Positions 1 to 9,131 of a stretch of DNA of 64,000 bases are shown in pieces. Numbering within the stretch: the first letter of the stretch is position 1; every line of letters starts with the position of its first letter. The notes under the pieces are model-generated. The model made no database searches. It saw only the letters and a list, made by a program, of their open reading frames with translations, and was not told where the DNA came from. The position numbers and the translations under genes were made by a program. The stretch is from Lachnospiraceae bacterium (lineage in GTDB: Bacteria; Bacillota; Clostridia; Lachnospirales; Lachnospiraceae), in the NCBI GenBank assembly GCA_017511045.1, contig JAFWLM010000080.1:62001-126000 (forward strand), in the 5' to 3' direction.

Positions 1-1649
1 AGGTTCGCTTTCACTGCTTGAATAAACTCTTCGGTATCTAATACTTCCGGATCCTCGATCGTCGTGATCAGGGAAAGATCCTTGGTCATTTTCCCGGCTT
101 CGATCGTCTCGATCACAGCTGTCTCCAGTTTGGAAGCAAAGTCGCAGAGGGCCTCATTTCCATCAAGCTGTCCGCGTTTATTTAAGGCACCGGTCCATGC
201 AAAGATCGTCGCAACTGAGTTCGTAGAGGTCTTCTCCCCGTCACGGTATTTGTAAAAGTGCCTCTGTACCGTTCCGTGAGCTGCCTCAAATTCGTATTTG
301 CCATCCGGGGATACCAGAACAGACGTCATCATTGCAAGTGCACCGAATGCCGTTGCGACCATATCGCTCATAACATCGCCATCATAGTTCTTGCAGGCCC
401 AGATAAAGCCGCCCTCACTCTTGATCACACGGGCAACCGCATCATCGATCAGTGTATAGAAATACTCGATTCCGGCTTTCTCAAAGGCATCTTTGTATTC
501 TTTTTCATAGACCTCCTGGAAAACGTCCTTAAAATGATGGTCATAGATCTTGGAGATCGTATCTTTTGCAGAAAACCACAGGCTCTGCTTTGTCTCTAAC
601 GCATAATTAAAACAGCTTCTTGCAAAACTTGTAATTGAAGAATCTAAGTTATGCTGTCCCTGAAGGATACCCGGACGGTCAAACTCTTTGATAAGCTTCC
701 GTTCTTCTGTTCCGTCTTCCGCTGTAAAGACAAGTTCTGCCTTTCCTTTACCCGGAATACTCATTTCAGAAGCGCTGTAAAGATCTCCGTAAGCATGTCT
801 TGCGATCGTAATTGGCTTTTTCCATGTTTTTACATAAGGATCGATGCCGTTTACCATGATCGGCGCACGGAACACCGTACCGTCTAAAATCGCCCGGATC
901 GTTCCGTTCGGGCTCTTATACATGTCTTTCAGGTGATATTCCTCCACCCGGGCTTTATTCGGAGTGATGGTCGCGCATTTCACGCCGACTCCATATTTCT
1001 TGATCGCTTCTGCAGCATCTTTCGTGATCTGATCTGCAGTTTCATCACGCTTCTCAAGACCTAAGTCGTAATATTCCGTCTTCAGATCGATAAACGGAAG
1101 CAGGAGTTCTTCTTTGATCATCTTCCAGATCACTCGCGTCATTTCATCCCCATCCATTTCAACGATCGGCACTTTCATCTTGATCTTTTCAGAATTCAGT
1201 TTCATGTCTCCGATCATACTGAATTCAAACTGACCGTTTGCTTCGGCAGTTTTATATTTCGGAGCCGCTTCTTTTTTCTCTTCCGGCTCTTCCTCGTTTT
1301 GATATACTTCCAATCCGTCCATGATCGACTGAAGATCGACTTCCGTGATCCCGGATGCCGGAACATCATCCCCGTACATCTTGCTCTGATCCACCAGCCA
1401 GACACCGTTTTGCATCCTGGTCAGATATTTATGGTCCTGCAGCGCTTTCATAACCTTAGCTATCGTGGCCTCACTGCAGCCAAGCTCATAGGAGATCTTT
1501 TTATAGGTTCCGATAAACAGATTGGTATTTGGATCGGTATTGGTCATGATATACATGAAAATCTCAATCTGTCTGCGGTCCTTGATTCCAAGGTTTTTTA
1601 AACCTTTCATGAAATCCGTGTTTTTCATTTTGTCTTTTTTCCGTGACAT
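1..1649 (-). CDS. icd: NADP-dependent isocitrate dehydrogenase with RepL-like winged-helix N-terminal domain (3' end cut by window)
   Basis: Isocitrate to 2-oxoglutarate plus CO2 with NADP. From an ATG at 1649 (GAGGG five bases upstream) one frame runs without a stop to the window edge. Residues 1 to about 95 resemble the winged-helix domain of Firmicute plasmid RepL proteins ([20 protein letters not shown], then a wing ending QNGVWLVD). An acidic, Lys-rich linker follows to about residue 145. From about residue 149 (internal ATG at 1205) the protein is a eukaryotic-like [53 protein letters not shown]. About 401 IDH residues are visible, so only a few C-terminal codons are missing. ATGs at 1217 and 1205 are possible separate IDH starts but lack a well-spaced ribosome-binding site. 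IDH identity is certain; translation as one fusion is likely but not proven. Confidence 0.9.
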   Translation of the reverse strand, partial: MSRKKDKMKNTDFMKGLKNLGIKDRRQIEIFMYIMTNTDPNTNLFIGTYKKISYELGCSEATIAKVMKALQDHKYLTRMQNGVWLVDQSKMYGDDVPASGITEVDLQSIMDGLEVYQNEEEPEEKKEAAPKYKTAEANGQFEFSMIGDMKLNSEKIKMKVPIVEMDGDEMTRVIWKMIKEELLLPFIDLKTEYYDLGLEKRDETADQITKDAAEAIKKYGVGVKCATITPNKARVEEYHLKDMYKSPNGTIRAILDGTVFRAPIMVNGIDPYVKTWKKPITIARHAYGDLYSASEMSIPGKGKAELVFTAEDGTEERKLIKEFDRPGILQGQHNLDSSITSFARSCFNYALETKQSLWFSAKDTISKIYDHHFKDVFQEVYEKEYKDAFEKAGIEYFYTLIDDAVARVIKSEGGFIWACKNYDGDVMSDMVATAFGALAMMTSVLVSPDGKYEFEAAHGTVQRHFYKYRDGEKTSTNSVATIFAWTGALNKRGQLDGNEALCDFASKLETAVIETIEAGKMTKDLSLITTIEDPEVLDTEEFIQAVKAN

Positions 1650-1671
1650 AATACCCTCACTTAAAAAATGG

Positions 1672-2052
1672 ATTTATGAGCGGGCCTGTAAGCCGGGTTC
1701 TGTTGAAAATGGTCATCTATCTTGTCTTACCGTCACCGGCAAGTTCTACGCGACCTACCCGGAAGCTCAGCGGGCCGCCTCACAGCTTCCTGTTTGGTCT
1801 TGCTTCGGATGGAGTTTACATGTGCCCTTCCTGTTACCAGCAAGGCGGTAGTCTCTTACACTGCCATTTCACCCTTACCCTTTCGGGCGGTATATTTCTG
1901 TTGCACTGGTCCTGGGATCGCTCCCGCCAGACGTTATCTGGCATCCTGCCCTGTGAAGCCCGGACTTTCCTCACCCCGAAACAAAAAGAAAAATTTGGCC
2001 AAATTGATACTAATTGTATATAATTCGGGGCGCGACCATTCAGCCCACTCAC
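1672..2052 (-). ncRNA. rnpB: RNase P RNA
   Basis: Catalytic RNA that trims tRNA 5' leaders. Read on the minus strand it has the conserved core GAGGAAAGTCCGGGCTTCAC near 1968 and, near the 3' end, AGAACCCGGCTTACAGGCCC. Between them are the usual pairing segments, including GAAAGGGTAAGGGTGAAA. The 5' GTGGGC and 3' GCCCGCTCAT elements can pair, which sets the ends at about 2052 and 1672. A good sigma-A promoter lies directly upstream. The 3' end is only about 23 bases before the icd fusion start, and I see no terminator between them. Ends are accurate to a few bases only. Confidence 0.95.
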
Positions 2053-2058
2053 AAAATA

Positions 2059-2087
2059 ATATTAAACACTTTGGGTTCAATTTGCAA
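2059..2087 (-). promoter_or_regulatory. sigma-A promoter of rnpB
   Basis: On the minus strand, -35 TTGCAA (2082-2087) and -10 TAATAT (2059-2064) are separated by 17 bases. They sit immediately upstream of the deduced RNase P RNA 5' end. Confidence 0.8.
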
Positions 2088-2118
2088 TCCTAATATTGAC
2101 GTAAACACTTTAGTTTTT

Positions 2119-2643
2119 TTATCTGATCCTGATTTTCAGAATATGATATCGTTTCTTTTTATCGGTCAGTTCCAGATCTTGGGCGATCTCATATCCATAT
2201 TCGTCAGCAAATGCTCTCAGCAGCTCCACATCTCTATGCGGCGATACGATCAGTTCTTTTGCAGTTTGAACAACTTCCATACCTGCTCTTAGGATCCGAT
2301 CCATTAAAATACCTCCCATCCCGGATAGGATAATGGCATCCACTTCCCCGGGATGGATCTCTGCCAGTCCATCTGAGAGCCTGCATTCGATCCCGTTCTT
2401 TTGCAGCTTTTCCGAAGAACCTGTTTCCGGTTCAAAAAGAAAACCAGCTCTCGCTGCATGTTCTCTTGCCTTTTCCAAAGATCCGGGGCTTAAGTCTGCA
2501 GCAATCACATAGGAAGAGATCCCATTCCGCAACAAATAGATAGGCACATACCCATGGTCTGTGCCTATATCTGCTGCCCGATAGCCGGGCGTTACCAGTT
2601 CTGCAATTGTTTTCAGTCTGTTCGAAATTGCCATATCAGTCAA
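2119..2643 (-). CDS. trmK: tRNA (adenine-22-N1)-methyltransferase TrmK, short form
   Basis: SAM-dependent methylation of A22 in tRNA. The N-terminal half is diagnostic: RLKTIAELV, then [14 protein letters not shown] (SAM-binding motif I), [12 protein letters not shown], and [16 protein letters not shown] (the GMGG loop). The protein is about 174 residues, while the family is usually about 230, so the C-terminal helical extension is largely missing. A TTG at 2643 has AAAGGA well placed but overlaps the rpoD stop. An ATG at 2634 (MAISN) begins just after that stop and is an alternative. Overlap or abutment with rpoD implies coupled translation at the end of the dnaG-rpoD operon. The rnpB promoter begins 32 bases downstream. 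Confidence 0.88.
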   Translation of the reverse strand: MTDMAISNRLKTIAELVTPGYRAADIGTDHGYVPIYLLRNGISSYVIAADLSPGSLEKAREHAARAGFLFEPETGSSEKLQKNGIECRLSDGLAEIHPGEVDAIILSGMGGILMDRILRAGMEVVQTAKELIVSPHRDVELLRAFADEYGYEIAQDLELTDKKKRYHILKIRIR

Positions 2644-4942
2644 GGAAATCCTTTAATTTACGGCTTCTGCTCGGGTGGCGGAGTTTTCTTAAAGCTTTCG
2701 CCTCGATCTGACGGATACGCTCACGGGTGACGGAAAATTCCTTTCCTACCTCCTCTAAGGTCCTTGCTCTTCCGTCCTCTAAACCGAAACGCAGTCTTAA
2801 GACTTCCTGCTCTCTGTCTGTCAGTGTTAAAAGGACTTCATTTAACTGTTCCTTTAACAGGACAAAGGTCGCTGCATCCACCGGAGAAGTGATGTTTTCA
2901 TCTTTGATGAAATCTCCGAGATGGGAATCTTCCTCTTCACCGATCGGTGTTTCCAAAGAAACCGGATCCTGGGAGATCTTTAAGATTTCTCTGACACGGG
3001 AGACAGGAATATCCATCTTCTCAGCGATCTCTTCATTGGTTGGTTCCCTTCCAAGTTCCTGAAGAAGCTGTCTGGAAACGCGAAGCAGTTTATTGATCGT
3101 CTCAACCATATGGACCGGAATACGAATGGTTCGTGCCTGGTCTGCGATTGCTCGCGTGATCGCCTGACGGATCCACCAGGTAGCATAGGTTGAGAATTTA
3201 TAACCCTTCTTGTAATCAAACTTCTCAACTGCTTTCATGAGACCTAAGTTGCCTTCCTGGATCAGATCCAGGAGCTGCATGCCTCGGCCGACATAGCGTT
3301 TTGCGATACTGACAACAAGTCTGAGGTTCGCTTCTGCAAGTTTTGCCTTTGCCTGCTGATCGCCTTTTTCCATTCTCTTTGCCAGCTCTACCTCCTCGTC
3401 GGATGTAAGCAGCGGCACTTTTCCGATCTCTTTCAGATACATGCGGACATGATCTTCAATATTGACATTGTTTTCAAGATCAGAAAGATCAAGGTCTACT
3501 TCTGCAAGCTCTTCATCATTTTCATTGATATCAACCTCGTCATCAAGATCCAGGATAATATCTTCATCATTGATATCAGTACGAAGGACATCGATTCCTT
3601 TTCCTTCAATATATTCAACGATGCTTTCCATATACTCCTGATTCAGTTCCATACCCGGGAAATATTTATCGATTTCCGAATATTCAATGACACTTTTCTT
3701 CTTCTCAGCATCCTTGATCAGTTTTGCAAGATTCTCTTCAAAAACAGCATTGTTGATTGCCGGGCCGTTTTCCTCATCGTCCGCATCTGAATCCTTAAAA
3801 GAAATCGCTGTTTCCTCCGGCTCACTTCCGATATCAGGAACTACTTCTGTTTCTTTGGATTTTTTTCTGGTTTTCTTTTTTGTCTCTTTTTCCTCAGCTT
3901 CCGCTTTTTCGTTATCCTTAGCAGAAGCTTTTTTCCGGGTCTTAGTCTCTTTAACCTCTTCCTTCTGCTCTTCCTTTACTGCAGATTTCTTTGTTGACGT
4001 CTTTTTCTCTGCGGCCTTCGCACTTGCCTTCTTTGTTTCTTCTTTCTTTTCAGCTGAATCTTTTTTCGTCTTAGCGGCAGTTTTTTTCGCTTCAGCTTTT
4101 TTCTCTTCTGCTTTTACTGTCTTTTTCTGAGTATCTGTCTTCTTTTCAGCTGCTTTAAAATCAGCCTTTTTAGCTTCCTGCTTTTTCTCTGTGGCTTTCG
4201 TAGTCTGTTTTTTCGTCTCAGTTTTCTTTTCAGTTGCTTTTGTCACCGCTTTCTTCGCCGTAGTTTTCTTTTCTGCGGCTTTCTTCTCTGCTGCTTTAGA
4301 AACAGACTTTTTCTCTGCCGTTTTCTTTGCATCAGCTTTTACGCCGGTCTTCTTCTCGGCGGTCTTCTTTGCTGCAGGCTTTTCTGCAGTCTTCTTTGCG
4401 GCTGTTTTTTTCTCAGCAGTTTTCTTCTCTGCTGCCTTTGCAGTTGTTTTCTTATCTGCAGTTTTCTTTGCTGAAGATTTCTCGGTTGCCTTCTTTGCGG
4501 CCGGCTTTTTCTCTGCTGCCTTAGCACTTGTCTTCTTCTCAGCAGTCTTCTTTGCTGCAGGCTTTGCCGTTTCCTTCTTTGCTGCAGTCTTCTTTTCAGC
4601 AGATTTCTTTTCTGCTGTCTTTGCAGCTGTTTTCTTCTCAGCGGTCTTCTTTGCTGCCGGTTTTGCCGTTTCCTTCTTTGCTGCAGGCTTCTTCTCCGCA
4701 GTTTTCTTTTCTGCTGTCTTTGCAGCGGTCTTCTTCTCAGCAGGCTTCTTAGCTGCCGGCTTTGCTGTTTCCTTCTTTGCTGCAGTCTTCTTCTCCGCAG
4801 TTTTCTTTTCTGCTGTCTTTGCAGCGGTCTTCTTCTCAGCAGGCTTCTTAGCTGCCTGCTTTGCTGTTTCCTTCTTTACTGCAGTTTTCTTTGTTGTCTT
4901 AACTTCTTTTACTGTTTCTTTCTTTTCTTTTTTCGCTGGCAT
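2636..4942 (-). CDS. rpoD: primary sigma factor RpoD/SigA with long Lys/Ala-rich N-terminal extension
   Basis: Housekeeping sigma factor. Residues from about 398 on are a standard clostridial SigA: region 1.1-like start ([19 protein letters not shown]), acidic stretch, region 1.2 ([16 protein letters not shown]), region 2 ([40 protein letters not shown]), region 3, and region 4 ([38 protein letters not shown]). Residues 1 to about 370 are built from A, K, E and T, resembling histone H1 tails, with near-identical 33-residue units. They are followed by an acidic linker. The protein is 768 residues, about twice a normal Firmicute SigA. Start: ATG at 4942 with GGGAGGAG six bases upstream. It shares one base with the dnaG stop (TAATG), so translation is coupled. 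The extension is in frame and has its own ribosome-binding site, so it is probably made. Confidence 0.97.
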   Translation of the reverse strand: MPAKKEKKETVKEVKTTKKTAVKKETAKQAAKKPAEKKTAAKTAEKKTAEKKTAAKKETAKPAAKKPAEKKTAAKTAEKKTAEKKPAAKKETAKPAAKKTAEKKTAAKTAEKKSAEKKTAAKKETAKPAAKKTAEKKTSAKAAEKKPAAKKATEKSSAKKTADKKTTAKAAEKKTAEKKTAAKKTAEKPAAKKTAEKKTGVKADAKKTAEKKSVSKAAEKKAAEKKTTAKKAVTKATEKKTETKKQTTKATEKKQEAKKADFKAAEKKTDTQKKTVKAEEKKAEAKKTAAKTKKDSAEKKEETKKASAKAAEKKTSTKKSAVKEEQKEEVKETKTRKKASAKDNEKAEAEEKETKKKTRKKSKETEVVPDIGSEPEETAISFKDSDADDEENGPAINNAVFEENLAKLIKDAEKKKSVIEYSEIDKYFPGMELNQEYMESIVEYIEGKGIDVLRTDINDEDIILDLDDEVDINENDEELAEVDLDLSDLENNVNIEDHVRMYLKEIGKVPLLTSDEEVELAKRMEKGDQQAKAKLAEANLRLVVSIAKRYVGRGMQLLDLIQEGNLGLMKAVEKFDYKKGYKFSTYATWWIRQAITRAIADQARTIRIPVHMVETINKLLRVSRQLLQELGREPTNEEIAEKMDIPVSRVREILKISQDPVSLETPIGEEEDSHLGDFIKDENITSPVDAATFVLLKEQLNEVLLTLTDREQEVLRLRFGLEDGRARTLEEVGKEFSVTRERIRQIEAKALRKLRHPSRSRKLKDFLD
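4200..4900. repeat. imperfect tandem repeats coding for the RpoD Lys/Ala-rich extension
   Basis: Purine/pyrimidine-skewed repeats made of short [12 protein letters not shown] modules. The clearest pair is a 99-bp unit (33 codons) starting at 4691 and again at 4790 with almost no differences; more diverged copies extend to about 4200. Such an array is prone to length change by recombination or slippage. Confidence 0.85.
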
Positions 4943-6711
4943 TAAATGCTCCTCCCGAAAATATCAATTTTTTGGATCTTCTCTGCTGCCCTTTTGAGCT
5001 CCACCATTCTGGAAAGATCCTGCTCACTCTCCATCTGTTTGTCAATACTGTTTGTTTTGATCCGTATCACACACTCATTGATGAGTTTTTCTCTCTCATC
5101 TGCTTCAATTTCATTGTCTGTACGAAGATCCAAAACAGCAGCAGCTTCTTCCTGCATCTCAGGTTCTTCAAAACTGCTGATAATACTCACCGGATCGAGT
5201 TTCCTTCTTCGAAGCTGCTCAAACAGCATCACAGCAATTCCATCACACGGCGGCAGGGTGAAATCGTGTTCATCAATTACTTGACTTACCTTGTCATATA
5301 ATGACGGGTCCTGCGCCAGATAAGATAGAAGCATCTTCTGACAGGTCAGAAGTGCTTTGCTGTTTACATCCTTCTTTAAAGGAAGCGGTCTGACCGGTTC
5401 ATATTTCGGTATATTATCATTGCTTAAGGCAAGTTTTTTTGTCTTTTCCTTCAGCAACGTATAATCGATTCCAAATTCCTTTGAGACGGCACGTACATAA
5501 TTGTCCTGTTCCATCCCATCGGTAAAATAGCTGAGTCTTTTTGCTACTTCATTAAAAAACCTTGTACTCTCATCAGGATCAGTAAGGTCATAGGCCGGTA
5601 CCATGCAGTGGATCTCAAAAAGGACACTGTTCATTGCATTTTTCAACCGTTCTTTATATCCTTCTGTTCCTTCTGCCTTGATCAGCTCATCCGGATCTTT
5701 ATGTGGACTCAGGTCAGCGACCTTCACTGAGATTCCCGCATCCCGCAGTTTCGGAATAGCCCTTAAGGCTGCATCCTGTCCGGCTGTATCGGAATCATAA
5801 GAGATGATCACGTTCTGCGTATATCTTCTTAGAATACCGGCATGTCCGTCCGTCAGTGCGGTTCCTAATGAAGCAACTGCGTTCGTAAAACCAGCCTGAT
5901 GCAAGGAGATCACATCCATATAGCCTTCACAAAGGATCAGTTCCTTTCCTTTATGGCGTTTTGCCACATGAAGTCCGTAAAGAGTCTTTCTCTTATTAAA
6001 ACACTCTGTTTCAGGCGAATTGAGGTATTTTGGTTCTCCGTCACCCATCACTCTTCCGCCGAACGCAACGACCTTGCTTCGAACGTCCATAATCGGGAAC
6101 ATGACGCGATTCCAGAAATAGTCATGGGTATCTGTTTCCTTAATTGAAAACAGTCCGCTGGCTTTTAAAACATCATCAGAAAAGTTTTTGCTTTTCATAT
6201 ACCGGTATAAATCATCCCGGTATTTATCAGAATAACCCAGCCCGAAACCGGTGATCGTCTCATCTGTAAGGCCGCGGTCTTTTAAATATTTATAGGCGCG
6301 CTCGCCACGTTCGCTTTTTAAAAGATGGTAGAAATACTTTGCCGCTTCCCTGTTAACTTCCAGAATGGCTTCCCTTCGTTTTGCCCTTGCACTTTCTTCA
6401 CGGGAAATATCAGGCTTTGGAAGTGCGATTCCGGCTCTGTCTGCCAGCATCTTTAAGGCTTCCAGATAGCTGGCATTTTCATATTTCATGATAAACGTTA
6501 AAACGCTTCCGCCTTTATGGCAGCCGAAACAGTAATACATCTGTTTGGCACCGTTATCCGTCACAGAAAAGGAGGGCGTCTTTTCATTATGAAACGGACA
6601 TAAGCCGAAATAGGTGGAGCCTTTTTTCTGAAGCTTTACATAACTTCCGATCACATCCACGATATTATTGGCATCTATGACCTGATCGATCACTTCCTGA
6701 GGATAAAACAT
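4942..6711 (-). CDS. dnaG: DNA primase
   Basis: Makes RNA primers for DNA replication. Zinc-binding domain: C38, H41, C61 and C64 in [12 protein letters not shown] and [10 protein letters not shown]. The catalytic core follows ([15 protein letters not shown]), then the TOPRIM domain ([30 protein letters not shown]), then a helicase-binding C-terminal region. At 589 residues the length is normal. The start ATG at 6711 overlaps the upstream stop (TGATG) with GGAGGG just before it, and the stop overlaps the rpoD start. The three genes 7805-2636 are thus tightly coupled. rpsU, which precedes dnaG in some bacteria, is absent. Confidence 0.98.
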   Translation of the reverse strand: MFYPQEVIDQVIDANNIVDVIGSYVKLQKKGSTYFGLCPFHNEKTPSFSVTDNGAKQMYYCFGCHKGGSVLTFIMKYENASYLEALKMLADRAGIALPKPDISREESARAKRREAILEVNREAAKYFYHLLKSERGERAYKYLKDRGLTDETITGFGLGYSDKYRDDLYRYMKSKNFSDDVLKASGLFSIKETDTHDYFWNRVMFPIMDVRSKVVAFGGRVMGDGEPKYLNSPETECFNKRKTLYGLHVAKRHKGKELILCEGYMDVISLHQAGFTNAVASLGTALTDGHAGILRRYTQNVIISYDSDTAGQDAALRAIPKLRDAGISVKVADLSPHKDPDELIKAEGTEGYKERLKNAMNSVLFEIHCMVPAYDLTDPDESTRFFNEVAKRLSYFTDGMEQDNYVRAVSKEFGIDYTLLKEKTKKLALSNDNIPKYEPVRPLPLKKDVNSKALLTCQKMLLSYLAQDPSLYDKVSQVIDEHDFTLPPCDGIAVMLFEQLRRRKLDPVSIISSFEEPEMQEEAAAVLDLRTDNEIEADEREKLINECVIRIKTNSIDKQMESEQDLSRMVELKRAAEKIQKIDIFGRSI

Positions 6712-7805
6712 CAGCCCTCCGTGTTCTCCGTTTCACTTTCTGTTTCAGTTTCAGTTTCGGTTTCACTTTCGCTTTCTGAAGCAGATTCCGTTATGCTTTC
6801 TGTTTCCGTTTCTTCAGCATAATCAGCAGACTCTGTGATGGACTGCATCAGAATATATAAATTGTTCAGATCTTTATTTCCGGCAAGTGCATCGCTCAGC
6901 CGGTTATTGGTATCTGTAAGCAGGGAGCGGATCGGCTCTCTGTAGGAGACCAGGTTCATAAATTTTAAGATCTCCTGGTCCGTATACATATCGGAACAGA
7001 TCTTAAGAGCAGCCTGCTCCTTATCATACTTCAGATAGAAACTGTCGACCGATGGCGCCGTAGCTTCAATATTATCAAAATGAATATCATAACTTACGAA
7101 AGCAACGATCTCGTCTTCTTCGATTCCCGGTGTCACATAAACCTGGAAATTATCATACTGACTAACGATCGTAGAGACCTCTGTCGTAATGTTCGCTTTG
7201 GTAGGATCATCAAACATTGCCTCAAGGTCTGTCGTGTTTCCGGAAGAGACTGCCGTATAATAATTGACAAAGAAATCATCAATTGCAGCCACATCATTGA
7301 GCTTGATCTCCTGATTCCGGATCTGGTCCATATAGTTTCCGCCTCTTGCGCTCTTTTTGGGGCTTCTTCCCGCAGCAAGGACAACAACTACGATGATGAT
7401 CAGGAGCAATAGTATAATGATGGCAGAAAGAGACTTATGCTGTTTTATGAATTTTGAAAAAGCATTTCCGGACTTCTTAGTTTTTTTCTCCGAAACCTTT
7501 TCTGAAGTGTTCGCTTTCTCGTCATTTGCTGCGCTGTTCTCAGAAACAGCCGTATCTTCCACTGTCTCTTCCGAAACCTCAGGTTCTGACAGCGTTTCTG
7601 CACCAGTCTCATTTTCGGCATCTGGAAGCACTTCATTCCGGACGTCCGGTTCAGAAACATCCGGCTGCTCTTCAATAGCTGCCGAAGTTTCAATTTCTTC
7701 TGCAGCAGGTCTCCGTACAGCTCTCTGGCTTCTATGACTCGGCATTCTCCTTACGAATGCATCCGTCTTTATTTCTTCATTGGTGTTTTTCTCATCAATT
7801 CCCAC
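6711..7805 (-). CDS. single-pass membrane protein with cytoplasmic Glu/Ala-rich N-terminus, function unknown
   Basis: GTG start at 7805 with GGAGG seven bases upstream. Residues 1 to about 125 are acidic and low complexity. A Lys-rich stop-transfer region and one strong membrane segment (LSAIIILLLLIIIVVVV) come next. The outer domain of about 180 residues (LNDVAAIDDFFVNYYTAVSS, then FVSYDIHFDN) resembles small secreted NTF2-like folds found in clostridial membrane proteins, but I do not recognise a specific family. The C-terminus is a Ser/Glu/Thr repeat tail. It overlaps dnaG by its stop codon, so it is the first gene of the dnaG-rpoD-trmK operon. No function is assigned. Confidence 0.85.
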   Translation of the reverse strand: MGIDEKNTNEEIKTDAFVRRMPSHRSQRAVRRPAAEEIETSAAIEEQPDVSEPDVRNEVLPDAENETGAETLSEPEVSEETVEDTAVSENSAANDEKANTSEKVSEKKTKKSGNAFSKFIKQHKSLSAIIILLLLIIIVVVVLAAGRSPKKSARGGNYMDQIRNQEIKLNDVAAIDDFFVNYYTAVSSGNTTDLEAMFDDPTKANITTEVSTIVSQYDNFQVYVTPGIEEDEIVAFVSYDIHFDNIEATAPSVDSFYLKYDKEQAALKICSDMYTDQEILKFMNLVSYREPIRSLLTDTNNRLSDALAGNKDLNNLYILMQSITESADYAEETETESITESASESESETETETETESETENTEG

Positions 7806-7939
7806 TGAGTTTCCTCCAATGCAAAATCCTTTGATCTCGCGGTAAATCTGTTTTTAATATGACAACAAAAACCAAGAAAGGTTGTCCTTTCCCGATTTTG
7901 TCTGTCAGTATATTTGATTTCCGTGTCTAAAAAGTGAAC

Positions 7940-8560
7940 TTAAGCGGTTCCAAACAGGCGGTCACCTGCATCTCCAAGACCCGGAACAATAAACCCGTTT
8001 TCATTTAAGTGATCGTCCAGAGCAGCAAGTGTGATATCCACATCCGGATGATCTTCTTCAATTCTCTTTACGCCTTCCGGAACACCAACTAAGCACACCA
8101 GCATGATCTTCTTTGCGCCGCGTTTTTTGATGTTCGTGATCGCAGCAGATGCACTTCCGCCGGTTGCCAGCATCGGATCGGTAATGATAACGATCGACTT
8201 GTCCATGTCTTTCGGGAATTTCGCGTAATACTCATGAGGCTCTAATGTATTCTTATCTCTGTACATTCCGATGTGTCCGATCTTAGCAGTCGGAATAATA
8301 TCACGGAATCCATCAACAAGACCGATACCTGCACGAAGGATCGGAACCAGAACGATCTTTTCTGCCAGCTCATACCCTGTGGTCTCGCAGATCGGAGTCT
8401 TGATCTGCTTTTCCACGATCGGAACGTTTCTGGTGACCTCATATGCCATCAGTTTTGCGATCTCGTCCAGGTTCTGTTTGAAAATATAAGTTGAGGTATC
8501 TTCCTGCCTCATGATAGATAGTTTGTGTTTGATAAGTGAATGATCAAGAACTGTTAACAT
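7940..8560 (-). CDS. upp: uracil phosphoribosyltransferase
   Basis: Uracil plus PRPP to UMP in pyrimidine salvage, cytosolic. Recognisable from [20 protein letters not shown] at the start, [30 protein letters not shown] (the PRPP-binding loop) and a C-terminal [12 protein letters not shown]. The start chosen is ATG at 8560 because AGGGAGG lies five bases upstream. This gives 206 residues, the family norm; a further upstream in-frame ATG at 8587 lacks such a site. The gene stands alone between two intergenic regions. Confidence 0.97.
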   Translation of the reverse strand: MLTVLDHSLIKHKLSIMRQEDTSTYIFKQNLDEIAKLMAYEVTRNVPIVEKQIKTPICETTGYELAEKIVLVPILRAGIGLVDGFRDIIPTAKIGHIGMYRDKNTLEPHEYYAKFPKDMDKSIVIITDPMLATGGSASAAITNIKKRGAKKIMLVCLVGVPEGVKRIEEDHPDVDITLAALDDHLNENGFIVPGLGDAGDRLFGTA

Positions 8561-8642
8561 GTCTGCCTCCCTTGAAATCTGGTCCATTTATGCAAGTTTA
8601 TCACGCAAAGAGGCAGATTTCAATCAAATTCCCCCCAATCTG

Positions 8643-8675
8643 TAAAAGACAGCGGATCTCTCCGCTGCCTTTTTG
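8643..8675 (-). terminator. Rho-independent terminator after the ribbon-helix-helix gene
   Basis: The stem GCAGCGGA/TCCGCTG with a GAGA loop (8648-8669) is followed on the minus strand by TTTT. The plus strand also has a T5 run, so it may work both ways. Confidence 0.75.
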
Positions 8676-8692
8676 CTTCGATATTCCCTTTT

Positions 8693-8887
8693 TTATATCT
8701 TAGCTTGGGGATTATAGGATGTCAGTTCCCTTACCACCTCCTTTTCTTCTTTCGTCAAACTGTAGTCATTATCAAATTGATCATAGACTGCTTTTCTGAG
8801 GAACTGGGACACACTCAGTCCGTTTCTTGCAGCATATGCTTTGACCAGATTACCTTCTTCATCACTGATTCTTACGGAAATAACCAT
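8693..8887 (-). CDS. orphan ribbon-helix-helix (CopG/RelB-like) protein
   Basis: A 64-residue protein starting MVISVRISDEEGNLVKAYA with GLSVSQFLRKAV, the beta strand plus two helices of an RHH DNA-binding fold. The C-terminus (LTKEEKEVVRELTSYNP) resembles the toxin-binding tail of DUF6290/RelB-type antitoxins. Strong ribosome-binding site (AGGAGG) before the ATG. No toxin gene is adjacent: upp is on one side and the divergent LCP gene on the other. It may be a solitary antitoxin or a small transcription factor. Confidence 0.8.
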   Translation of the reverse strand: MVISVRISDEEGNLVKAYAARNGLSVSQFLRKAVYDQFDNDYSLTKEEKEVVRELTSYNPQAKI

Positions 8888-9004
8888 CTTTTTTCCTCCT
8901 GTTTTACAAATATTTGAGATTGTGGTTTTAGGACTCTATCACATCCGGAAGCCCGTTCTTTGAATTTTGTTCCGAAATACATGTAAACGGTTCCAAGATA
9001 CTTC

Positions 9005-9034
9005 TTGCAAAGCAACAGGCACTTAAACTATAAT
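9005..9034 (+). promoter_or_regulatory. sigma-A promoter of the LCP gene
   Basis: -35 TTGCAA (9005-9010), 18-base spacer, perfect -10 TATAAT (9029-9034). This predicts a leader of about 90 bases before the ATG at 9132. Confidence 0.75.
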
Positions 9035-9131
9035 AGGGAGAAATTTTGACAGAATTCATCCTTTTAACACATTTTTTCTATATGCTTTTTGAGTTAATTT
9101 GGAGTAAACCCCCGAGATAAGAGGATTTGAT

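Noticed and set aside
1522..2093. Several plus- and minus-strand frames of 70-120 codons over 1.5-2.1 kb
   Set aside because: They overlap the RNase P RNA gene and the icd N-terminal region and have no coding character.
4191..4997. Long plus-strand open frame of Phe/Ala/Ser repeats across the rpoD 5' half
   Set aside because: It is the mirror of the Lys/Ala repeats of RpoD on the other strand. No ribosome-binding site, and the composition follows from the repeat.
8693..8887. Toxin-antitoxin pair with the ribbon-helix-helix protein as antitoxin
   Set aside because: No toxin-like frame lies directly up- or downstream on the same strand.
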